Of a DNA stretch of 24,251 bases, positions 1 to 6,487 are shown in pieces. Position 1 is the first letter of the stretch; each line of letters opens with the position of its first letter. Source of the stretch: SAR202 cluster bacterium. Its GTDB lineage: Bacteria; Chloroflexota; Dehalococcoidia; Lucifugimonadales; UBA826. The notes under the pieces were generated by a model that was not told the DNA's origin, did no database searches, and worked only from the letters and a program-made list of their open reading frames with translations. The translations under genes were made by a program, and so were the position numbers. The stretch covers positions 1 through 24,251 of the forward strand of contig VFFY01000088.1 in NCBI GenBank assembly GCA_009392675.1, written 5' to 3'.

Positions 1-1694
1 AATAAAGATATTACAATATTTAAATATTCTTTATTATCAGTTATCAAAGATAGTTTAAATAATGCCTCCGCAGTCATAGATGAGCCTGATGGCGTGGCAT
101 TGTCATAGCTTTCGCTGGGTCTAATAATTAATTTATCACCATTTGCTGGGGTATCGTATAGTCGTGACTCGTGACCATTCCAGAACAAAGTCACCAAAAT
201 TTCTGCTATTTTTTCAGCTTTACCCAACCATTCCAGGTCTAACGTTGCTTCATGCATGGCTAACATAGCCAGTATAAGGGCTGAATAATCCTCTAAATAG
301 CCGTAACTGCCGACTTGTCCTTTTTTAGATGAGTGAAATAACCCAGAGTTAGAGTTAATAAGATCTAATAATGAATTAATGTTTAGTTTTGCTTTTTCCA
401 ACCACCTTTCATCTTTGGCTATAAGGTATCCATCGATAAAAGAGAGTGACATTAGGGCATTCCAGGATAGTAGGCTTTTATTGTCTTTAAAGGGCTTTGG
501 TCGATTATTTCTTATATCTGCCAATTTTTGCCTGATATTAAGTAAATTCGGGTCTTCAGTTCCCAAAAATCCCATATTCAGCCCCTTTGGATCGTAGTGG
601 AGAATGCTTTTACCTTCGAAGTCTCCTTCTTCACTTAGACTAAAGGTTGACCTAAGCTGTGTCATTTCCATATCGGTTAAATATCGCCTAAATTCATTAG
701 GGCCCCATAGGTAATAGGTTCCTTCTTGGCCTTCGCTGTCCGCGTCTTCGGCAGAGAAAAACAGTCCATTTTCATCTGTCATGTCTCTGTCTACGTATTC
801 GTATATGTCTTCTGCTACATCGAGGTAGAAATTTTTACCGGTGATCTGGAAGACATGAGTGTATAGCCTTGAAAGTAAAGCATTGTCATATAGCATTTTT
901 TCGAAATGGGGTACCAGCCACTTTTTATCAGTGGAATATCTGTGGAATCCTCCCCCTAATTGGTCATACATACCTCCAGAGGCCATCTTTTGAAGGGATG
1001 TTTCGACCATTTCGAGAGCACGAGAATCAGGGTGATTTAGGTGATATCTGAGTAGAAACTCTAAGGCCATCGATTGTGGAAATTTTATCGAACTCCCAAA
1101 ACCTCCCCATTCCCAATCGTATTGAGCAAAAAGTTGTTCGTATGCACGATCCAACAAAACCGAGTCAAAATTCTTGGTGGCATTAGTTTCTGTTATTGAT
1201 GCCTTTATATGTTCTCGGAGGTATGAGCCTGATTCCTCTATTTCGGGTCGCCTATTTTTGTATGCATCTGATATAGCTGAAAGTACTTGACCAAATCCAG
1301 GCATACCTCCTCGAGGTTCTGGGGGGTAATATGTGCCTCCGAAGAATGGTAACCCTTCGGAGGTTAGAAAAACGGTCAAAGGCCAGCCACCCTGGCCTGT
1401 CATAGACTGGACAGCTGACATGTAGATGGAATCTATGTCGGGTCTTTCTTCACGGTCCACCTTCACGCTTACGAAATTATCATTCATTGTTTTTGCGATC
1501 TCTTCATTCTCAAAAGATTCGTATTCCATAACATGGCACCAATGGCAGGATGAATAACCGACACTTAAAAGGATGGGCACGTCGCGGGCTTTAGACTCTG
1601 CAAAAGCATCTATCCCCCAGGCAAACCAATTGACGGGGTTGTTCTTATGCTGCAAAAGGTAAGGACTAGATTCTTTGGAAAGCTTGTTTGCCAT
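1..1694 (-). CDS. Thioredoxin-domain protein, YyaL/DUF255 (spermatogenesis-associated protein 20) family, 3' end cut by the window edge
   Basis: Reading the minus strand from the ATG at 1692-1694 gives 564 residues with no stop before the window edge; the family is usually near 670-700 residues, so about the last fifth is missing. The N-terminal thioredoxin-like domain carries the family hallmark SCHWCHVM, with the CxxC-like pair at C50 and C53, followed by KVDREERPDID, GGWPLTVFLT and FGGTYYPP. The rest is the helical barrel-like region of the family (GGGFHRYSTD, VPHFEKMLYDNA, LFFSAEDADSEG, KSLLSWNALM). The biochemical role of the family is not settled; a redox or sugar-epimerase-like function has been suggested from folds. 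Upstream, before tRNA-Arg, there is no good Shine-Dalgarno and a run of eight G at 1724-1731. Family assignment is very secure; function is not. Confidence 0.95.
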   Translation of the reverse strand, partial: MANKLSKESSPYLLQHKNNPVNWFAWGIDAFAESKARDVPILLSVGYSSCHWCHVMEYESFENEEIAKTMNDNFVSVKVDREERPDIDSIYMSAVQSMTGQGGWPLTVFLTSEGLPFFGGTYYPPEPRGGMPGFGQVLSAISDAYKNRRPEIEESGSYLREHIKASITETNATKNFDSVLLDRAYEQLFAQYDWEWGGFGSSIKFPQSMALEFLLRYHLNHPDSRALEMVETSLQKMASGGMYDQLGGGFHRYSTDKKWLVPHFEKMLYDNALLSRLYTHVFQITGKNFYLDVAEDIYEYVDRDMTDENGLFFSAEDADSEGQEGTYYLWGPNEFRRYLTDMEMTQLRSTFSLSEEGDFEGKSILHYDPKGLNMGFLGTEDPNLLNIRQKLADIRNNRPKPFKDNKSLLSWNALMSLSFIDGYLIAKDERWLEKAKLNINSLLDLINSNSGLFHSSKKGQVGSYGYLEDYSALILAMLAMHEATLDLEWLGKAEKIAEILVTLFWNGHESRLYDTPANGDKLIIRPSESYDNATPSGSSMTAEALFKLSLITDNKEYLNIVISL

Positions 1695-1763
1695 GTGAGG
1701 TTCCGGTATTTCTCTGTGGGGTAGGGGGGGGTGGTGTCCTTCTCTTCTTGGTAAATGAAAGGG

Positions 1764-1839
1764 TGGCGACCCTGGGGGGATTCGAACCCACGACTTACTG
1801 CTTAGAAGGCAGTCGCTCTATCCACTGAGCTACAGGGCC
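1764..1839 (-). tRNA. tRNA-Arg, anticodon TCT
   Basis: The minus strand folds as a complete 76-nucleotide tRNA with encoded CCA. The acceptor stem is GGCCCTG pairing with CAGGGTC (one G-U), the D stem is GCTC/GAGC, the anticodon stem is ACTGC/GCAGT with loop CTTCTAA giving anticodon TCT, and the T loop is TTCGAAT. The discriminator base is G. The T stem GTGGG/CCCCC has a T-C mismatch at its second pair, which is unusual but does not disturb the rest. It should read AGA, and by wobble AGG, codons, which are used throughout the neighbouring genes. It lies just upstream of, and in the same direction as, the yyaL-like gene. Confidence 0.96.
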
Positions 1840-1847
1840 ACGTAATT

Positions 1848-1876
1848 ATTTTCCAAGTTTGAATGGCAAACGTCAA
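1848..1876 (-). promoter_or_regulatory. Possible sigma70-type promoter for tRNA-Arg
   Basis: On the minus strand TTGACG (1871-1876) is followed after 17 bases by GAAAAT (1848-1853), four of six matches to the -10 consensus. Transcription would begin close to the tRNA 5' end at 1839. The -35 match is good and the spacing ideal, but the -10 is weak. Confidence 0.35.
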
Positions 1877-1982
1877 ATTAGCGATCGAAGGGATATCAAA
1901 CTATACCTCAAACCAATAGAGGTTGCCGCCTGTGTGATTAATCATATTAAGCATCGCCAACAAGCAGGCAGGGTGGGGGGTT

Positions 1983-2012
1983 GAAATGATTAGAAAAGCC
2001 CTAGAAATGATT
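1983..2012 (+). repeat. Pair of 9-bp direct repeats, 21 bp apart, upstream of the small HTH gene
   Basis: GAAATGATT occurs at 1983-1991 and 2004-2012, start to start 21 bases, i.e. two DNA helical turns. GAAAA follows both copies closely. The second copy ends 10 bases before a perfect -35 box. This is where paired activator or autoregulator sites would be expected; the function is inferred from position only. Confidence 0.5.
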
Positions 2013-2022
2013 GAAAACCTCG

Positions 2023-2051
2023 TTGACATTGCCTTATTTGGTAAATAACAT
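2023..2051 (+). promoter_or_regulatory. Sigma70-type promoter of the small HTH gene
   Basis: A perfect TTGACA (2023-2028) is followed after 17 bases by TAACAT (2046-2051, four of six matches). A start near 2058 would leave a short leader of about 25 bases containing GGAGGA at 2073-2078, ahead of the gene starting at 2083. Confidence 0.6.
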
Positions 2052-2082
2052 CTATTAGTCTTCGAAATTAACGGAGGAATTG

Positions 2083-2313
2083 ATGGTAACAAGAAAGACA
2101 AAGAAAATGATTGCGGTTGAAGAAAGGTTTCGGCAACCGCTAGAAAAAATGCTACCGGAAATGGTCACGGAACAAGGATTGACTGCGACTGCTGATTACC
2201 TTGGTGTTAGCAAAGCGACCTTGGCTTATTGGTTACTTAAATTCAGAATTGACGTTAGAAGAGTGGCCCTTGCCCCTGGAGATACCATGCATGTGACTCG
2301 GTTAGACGGCTAG
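2083..2313 (+). CDS. Small helix-turn-helix protein, 76 residues
   Basis: This short plus-strand gene sits alone between tRNA-Arg and smpB, both on the minus strand. The ATG at 2083 is preceded by GGAGGA four bases upstream; a TTG at 2080 is also in frame but lies closer to that site. Residues 1-24 are basic and amphipathic. Residues about 33-56 (LTATADYLGVSKATLAYWLL) have the pattern of a helix-turn-helix, with glycine at the turn (G41) and S43/T46 at the start of the recognition helix. The tail, VALAPGDTMHV, looks like a short beta strand. It lacks a sensor domain, so if it binds DNA it probably does so as a dimer or with a partner. I cannot name a family. A promoter and paired upstream repeats support it being a real, regulated gene. 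Confidence 0.8.
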   Translation: MVTRKTKKMIAVEERFRQPLEKMLPEMVTEQGLTATADYLGVSKATLAYWLLKFRIDVRRVALAPGDTMHVTRLDG

Positions 2314-2340
2314 TCCGTCTGTGAAGAGGTAAAGGGGGTG

Positions 2341-2366
2341 TGAATGTGGATTTCATATCTTTTTTT
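2341..2366 (+). terminator. Weak intrinsic-terminator-like sequence after the small HTH gene
   Basis: TGAA (2341-2344) can pair with TTCA (2351-2354) and is followed by seven T at 2360-2366. The stem is only four pairs, so this is tentative. The T run overlaps the convergent smpB stop codon. Confidence 0.25.
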
Positions 2367-2820
2367 ATTGTAATTCGCGACGAATCGCCTCTTGCGCATC
2401 TCTCGATCTTTCCTTCTCAATGATTGCCCTTCTCTTATCGTAACGTCTTTTACCTCGACCTATCCCTAGTGATATTTTTGCAAAATGCCCCGATAAATAG
2501 AGCTTCAACGGTACTATTGAATAACCTTTTTGTTGTGCTGCAGCGATGAATTTTCTGAGTTCTTGTTTTCGCAACAATAATTTCCGACTTCTGAGTGGGT
2601 GGTGGTTCTGTCCCTTGGAGTAAGGGTACTGTGCAATATGGGCGTTGTGCAGCCATAATTCTGCATTTGACGGGAATGCATATGAACCCGCCAAATTTAC
2701 TCTGTGATCTCGTATTGATTTTATTTCCGACGACTGAAGGACAAGGCCGGCCTCGATGGTTTCCAATATCTCATAATCATAGTAAGCCCGGCGATTCGAT
2801 GCTATTAAGGTGTCCGACAT
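2365..2820 (-). CDS. smpB: SsrA-binding protein SmpB
   Basis: SmpB binds tmRNA and delivers it to stalled ribosomes for trans-translation. The 151-residue product has the normal family length. Conserved features are the N-terminal ASNRRAYYDYEILETIEAGLVL with GLVL..SEIKSIR, the RNA-binding segment HIAQYPYSKGQNHHPLRSRKLLL (about residues 61-83), and LSLGIGRGKRRYDKR at about 117-130, leading into the basic C-terminal helix that enters the decoding centre. The start is ATG at 2820, 12 bases after the S41 protease stop, so the two are probably cotranscribed. The tmRNA gene itself is not in the window. The stop overlaps the T run that follows the small HTH gene on the other strand. Confidence 0.97.
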   Translation of the reverse strand: MSDTLIASNRRAYYDYEILETIEAGLVLQSSEIKSIRDHRVNLAGSYAFPSNAELWLHNAHIAQYPYSKGQNHHPLRSRKLLLRKQELRKFIAAAQQKGYSIVPLKLYLSGHFAKISLGIGRGKRRYDKRRAIIEKERSRDAQEAIRRELQ

Positions 2821-2832
2821 TCGATTATCTCG

Positions 2833-4074
2833 TTAGTCATTTAATAGTTTATTTAATTCCTTATAGGCTTCGTCAACTTGTTTTATGTCTGCTTCTTTGC
2901 TATCTCGCGATGTGACCAATATATCTGGAGTGAGACCTTCCCCCTCGATTGGCCTTTTGTTAGGGGTGTACCAACGCCCGACGGACATGTAAAGACCGCC
3001 ACCATTACTTAATTTTCTGAAGACATTGACCGTTCCTTTACCAAAGGTTTGTTCTCCTATTACTGTAGCTCTTTCATTATCTTGGAAAGCCCCCATTAGG
3101 ATTTCACTCCCGCTGGCGCTGTACTTATTTACTAGAACCACCATTGGTAGCTTTGAGGCAAATCCACCGCCTGATGCCTGCCATGTTACATTTTCGCTTT
3201 GCCGTTCCTCAAGGAGGATTACTCCGTCATCTAAAAACATATTGGCAATATCAAAAACCTGTTGCAAATAGCCACCAGGGTTACTTCTTAAGTCGAGTAT
3301 TAGGCCTTTAGATCCGGCCTCCAACTCCTTACTCAAAATTTCAGAAAGCCTGATTGGAGTGTCACCTTTAAACTCTGTAATCCGTATGTGAGTTATGTCA
3401 TCCCCCGGATCAGTCCTGAGTAATACACTAGGTAAGGCTATAACGTCTCTACTGACATCTATAATCGTTGTATCAAGTTCCCCTATATGTTTCACTGTGA
3501 GGGAAACTATACTACCTTTGGGGCCCCTTATTTTTGATACGGCCTCTAAGAGTTCCAGTCCCTCTATTGATTCTCCGTCGACAGCCAAAATGATATCCCC
3601 AGCCAGTATTCCAGCGGCCTCTGCCGGCCCCCCTTCGATAGGGCTTATAATCTGTATCATGCCGTCTTCTCGTCTTCTCACATGGGCGCCAATACCTTCA
3701 AACTGTCCAGATAAATCTGTTTGTTCAATTTGGAGCACTAAAGGATCAACATATGAGGTATGGGTGTCTTCAACAGAATCGATCAACCCCTTGATAGCGG
3801 ATTCCTCAAAGGCCTCTGGCTCAAAAGATGCGCGATCGATGTGTTCTTTGTTTAAAAGAGCCCATGCTTCCCATACGGCTTCTAGCTCTCTGGGAGTTCC
3901 TTCCGAGGAGCCTAACTTCTCTTTTGGAAGTGTCGGAGTTACCGAATAGGGAGCACTACCGTCAGAGTACTTAGCTGGTGTAGGTAATTCTGTGTCATCG
4001 CTTATATCAGAAGAACAGGCGAGAGCTGTTGAAATGAAAGACGCTACACATAGAAAAGTGAGTATTTTAGCCAT
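2833..4074 (-). CDS. S41 family C-terminal processing peptidase (CtpA/Prc-like), probable lipoprotein
   Basis: A secreted or membrane-anchored serine protease of the carboxyl-terminal-processing family, 413 residues. The N-terminus is a short signal peptide ending in TALAC, so C20 may be lipidated, although the -3 residue is alanine rather than leucine. A tail-binding PDZ domain covers about residues 118-198 (FEGIGAHVRRRED, GPAEAAGILAGDIILAVDG). The S41 core follows with DLRSNPGGYL (261-270), VNKYSASGSE (315-324) and GEQTFGKGTV (340-349). By alignment with E. coli Prc, the nucleophile is S321 and the base K346 (spacing 25, as in S430/K455), with D332 matching Prc D441. All catalytic positions are intact. 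It is followed closely by smpB, and the divergent plus-strand gene begins 189 bases upstream. Its own promoter is not obvious. Confidence 0.95.
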   Translation of the reverse strand: MAKILTFLCVASFISTALACSSDISDDTELPTPAKYSDGSAPYSVTPTLPKEKLGSSEGTPRELEAVWEAWALLNKEHIDRASFEPEAFEESAIKGLIDSVEDTHTSYVDPLVLQIEQTDLSGQFEGIGAHVRRREDGMIQIISPIEGGPAEAAGILAGDIILAVDGESIEGLELLEAVSKIRGPKGSIVSLTVKHIGELDTTIIDVSRDVIALPSVLLRTDPGDDITHIRITEFKGDTPIRLSEILSKELEAGSKGLILDLRSNPGGYLQQVFDIANMFLDDGVILLEERQSENVTWQASGGGFASKLPMVVLVNKYSASGSEILMGAFQDNERATVIGEQTFGKGTVNVFRKLSNGGGLYMSVGRWYTPNKRPIEGEGLTPDILVTSRDSKEADIKQVDEAYKELNKLLND

Positions 4075-4189
4075 TTTATCTTATTTGTTCCCATTGAATT
4101 AATTAAGGTGAAGAATCAAATTAGACCTTATTTTATCAATATGTGCTAAGACGAAATAGTCGGTAAGGCTAGAAAACGTAAAAAGACGA

Positions 4190-4219
4190 TTGACATTTAA
4201 TGTAAGATCTATATATATT
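4190..4219 (+). promoter_or_regulatory. Strong sigma70-type promoter of the 4264 gene
   Basis: A perfect TTGACA (4190-4195) is followed by TATATT (4214-4219, 18-base spacing, five of six matches) or TATATA (4212-4217, 16-base spacing). Transcription would start near 4225, inside the repeat cluster that covers the leader. Confidence 0.6.
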
Positions 4220-4260
4220 GATTTCAAAATGATTTCAAAAAAGCAATTGAAGTTTGAAAT
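4219..4260 (+). repeat. Operator-like repeat cluster over the start site and leader of the 4264 gene
   Basis: TGATTTCAAAA is repeated perfectly in tandem at 4219-4229 and 4230-4240, a period of 11 bases, about one helical turn. TTTGAAAT at 4253-4260 is an inverted copy of ATTTCAAA (4221-4228 and 4232-4239). The second direct copy and the inverted copy could form an 8-bp AT-rich hairpin with a 13-base loop, ending three bases before the ATG at 4264, where a Shine-Dalgarno would be expected but is not seen. A DNA operator or a leader hairpin are both possible. Confidence 0.5.
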
Positions 4261-4263
4261 AAC

Positions 4264-5280
4264 ATGAATAAAGATGGTTTTCGCAGGACAAGGAGAGTTA
4301 GAAGTTATCCGGCCCATGCGATAAAAGACGCGTTGCAAATCCCCAAAGCAATATATCATGATAATGCGGGACTGCCGTTAGACCGGAAGCTTTTGGCCAC
4401 CCATCTAGGCATAAGCCCCAGAAGTAGTAGTTTCACCACTATCTTGGCCGCTTCCGAACAATATGGGTTTACCAAGGGACGCTATAGAGACGATACTATT
4501 TCTTTAACTGATCTTGGGATTTCAATTTCAATCCCGAAATCGATGCAGGAACTTATAGAATCGCTTTTGAAGGCTGCTCATATGCCTGAAAAATTCGGCA
4601 AATTGAGCCAACTTATAAATGAAGGAGAACTTCCGAAACCTGAATTTTTGACCAATCTATTGGTAAGAGATTTGGGGATCTCTATTGACCAAACCGATGA
4701 GTTTACTCGGATATTCACAGAAAATATTTCGTATATAGAAAACTTAGATATAGAAGAAAAAGGATCAAAAATACATACCCCAGTTCTAGTGGATAAGCCT
4801 GTACAAAACACAGTTGGAAATAAACCTGTTTCAATTGATTCTGTATTGAAACGTCCTTCGCCAGCCGTCGGAAAAGAGGGATATATACTATTTATTGATA
4901 CAACGGAGATGGCAAAAACAATTACCTCCGCTGTGATTTCCCAATTTAGAACCCTTGGTATACCGACTAAAAGTACTGGCCCTTATGATGATGTGGATGA
5001 ACCTGAAAAGGCCGTGGCTACGGTATTGGTCTTAAATGCCTCTCAATTTAATGAGGAAATTCGATTGACTGAAATATTTGCAGTCGGAGTGGCTAATGGA
5101 ATTACACCTGGCAATGTTATTTTAGTTTCTGAGTCAATAGAATTCCAGAAATATTTTCCGGCATCAGCTTTGAAGCAAGGTCAATTGATTACATACCAAG
5201 ATGTGACCAGTTTAGTGATAGGGATATTGACGCATTTGACGGCAAACGGCTGCCTATCGATGAAAGTTTCAATTCCCTAA
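4264..5280 (+). CDS. Orphan protein: N-terminal winged helix plus divergent TIR-like nucleotide-binding domain (tentative)
   Basis: A 338-residue protein on the plus strand, isolated between minus-strand genes. Residues about 15-90 (DALQIPKAIY, LATHLGISPRSSSFTTIL, YGFTKGRYRDDTISLTDLG) look like a winged helix that I recall from proteins carrying a C-terminal TIR-like nucleotide-binding domain. Residues 91-165 are helical; 166-205 are a polar linker. Residues 206-335 are alpha/beta: YILFID, VATVLVL, NEEIRLTEIFAVGVANG, NVILVSE. The NEEIRLTEIFAVG segment resembles the helix holding the catalytic or ligand-binding glutamate of TIR-like proteins, which would make E270 that residue. The usual histidine-glycine loop after the first strand is replaced by DTTE. 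No signal peptide or membrane segment is visible. The ATG at 4264 lacks a clear Shine-Dalgarno. The gene is certainly plausible; the domain reading is from memory and needs a profile search. Confidence 0.7.
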   Translation: MNKDGFRRTRRVRSYPAHAIKDALQIPKAIYHDNAGLPLDRKLLATHLGISPRSSSFTTILAASEQYGFTKGRYRDDTISLTDLGISISIPKSMQELIESLLKAAHMPEKFGKLSQLINEGELPKPEFLTNLLVRDLGISIDQTDEFTRIFTENISYIENLDIEEKGSKIHTPVLVDKPVQNTVGNKPVSIDSVLKRPSPAVGKEGYILFIDTTEMAKTITSAVISQFRTLGIPTKSTGPYDDVDEPEKAVATVLVLNASQFNEEIRLTEIFAVGVANGITPGNVILVSESIEFQKYFPASALKQGQLITYQDVTSLVIGILTHLTANGCLSMKVSIP

Positions 5281-5331
5281 CTTTACATAACATTTATAGT
5301 GCGCAATTAGAAATGTATCAGAACAATTTTG

Positions 5332-6441
5332 TTAATCACCTATTTTTATTTCAATTGTGTTGATGAGTTCCCCTATCCCAAAGCCTGTCTTAGCTGAACA
5401 AAACACAGTTTGGTCGAACTGATCCATGAGTTTAAGAAGCGATGGGTCCTCATAAGCTTTGTATTCTTTTGAGAGCAGGTCGATTTTGTTCAAGGCTCCG
5501 ATTTTTGGTTTGGTAGACAACCCTAAATTGTCCAATACTTCATTGACGGCGTGGCAATGTTCATAGCGGTTCGGGTGAGAAATATCAGAAACATGAACCA
5601 GGAGGTCGGCCTCTTCAGCCTCCTCTAAGGTGGCTCTGAAAGCAGCAACAAGGCTTGTCGGGAGTTTTTGTATAAATCCTACAGTGTCCGTCAAAAGCAT
5701 CTCTTTCCCGTTTTTCAAAGGGATTTTTCGAGTGACGGGATCTAATGTGGAAAAAAGTTTGTTTTCAGCGATTACTCCTGACGATGCTAGAGTATTCAAT
5801 AAAGTGCTTTTACCGGCATTCGTGTAACCAACGAGTGAGACGATCGGCAGTTCAGAACGTTTTCTTCTCTGCCGATATCTTTGTCTATGTTCCCTGATTT
5901 TTTCAATGTCCTTTTTCAATTTGCTAATGCGGTTCCTAGCAAGACGGCGGTCTGTCTCAATTTGGGACTCTCCTGGGCCTCTGGTACCTATGCCTCCACC
6001 AAGCCTTTCCAAATGGGTCCATTGGCCGGCTAACCTAGGTAAAAGATACTCATGTTGTGCCAAATCGACTTGCAATCTTCCCTCATGGGTTTGGGCCCTT
6101 GAAGCGAAAATATCTAAAATAAGGGCGGTTCGGTCTATGACTTTCGTACCCGGGAGTGCATTCTCAAGATTTAGCTGTTGAGTAGGTTTTAATTCGTCGT
6201 CACAAATGACGGTATCTATTTTCTTCGCTTTAACAATTTCTAAAAGCGATTCCAATTTTCCTTTACCTACATAGGTTTGCGTCGGTTTGGTTAATTGTTG
6301 GCTTACTATATCGACTACTTTGGCCCCTGCACTTGAGGCTAATTCCTGTAGTTCAGCTATTGAATCTTTTGGCCTCCATCTGGCCCTAGATCCTTTGATA
6401 TGAACCCCGACGAGCATCACTCGTTCAGGCTGCGCTGCCAC
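5332..6441 (-). CDS. hflX: Ribosome-associated GTPase HflX
   Basis: HflX binds the 50S subunit and in known bacteria splits or rescues stalled ribosomes using GTP. The 369-residue product is of the shorter HflX type. Its N-terminal domain contains QTYVGKGK (56-63 region), ALILDIFASRAQTHEGRLQVDLAQ and the glycine-rich GGGIGTRGPGESQIETDRR (148-166), then a basic coiled helix. The G domain has G1 GYTNAGKS (205-212), G2-region STLDP (231-235), G3 DTVGF (252-256), G4 NKID (318-321) and G5 SAK (349-351), all intact. The start is GTG at 6439-6441; no in-frame ATG lies between it and the dapL stop, and family similarity begins at PERVMLVGV just after it. It is last in the tpiA-miaA-dapF-dapL-hflX run and converges with the 4264 gene, 51 bases away. 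Confidence 0.96.
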   Translation of the reverse strand: MAAQPERVMLVGVHIKGSRARWRPKDSIAELQELASSAGAKVVDIVSQQLTKPTQTYVGKGKLESLLEIVKAKKIDTVICDDELKPTQQLNLENALPGTKVIDRTALILDIFASRAQTHEGRLQVDLAQHEYLLPRLAGQWTHLERLGGGIGTRGPGESQIETDRRLARNRISKLKKDIEKIREHRQRYRQRRKRSELPIVSLVGYTNAGKSTLLNTLASSGVIAENKLFSTLDPVTRKIPLKNGKEMLLTDTVGFIQKLPTSLVAAFRATLEEAEEADLLVHVSDISHPNRYEHCHAVNEVLDNLGLSTKPKIGALNKIDLLSKEYKAYEDPSLLKLMDQFDQTVFCSAKTGFGIGELINTIEIKIGD

Positions 6442-6487
6442 AGTATGTAGTTTGGTATATATGGGTTTTATTCCTTTGCCATCATGG

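Noticed and set aside
3395..3949. Open frame of 184 residues on the plus strand opposite the S41 protease.
   Set aside because: It is antisense to a gene with intact catalytic motifs, is serine/proline rich in the way of shadow frames, and resembles nothing.
1984..4234. The 8-mer AAATGATT is shared by the upstream regions of the 2083 and 4264 genes, hinting at a common regulator.
   Set aside because: The same word also occurs inside the enoyl-CoA hydratase homologue near 17345, and such AT-rich words are expected by chance.
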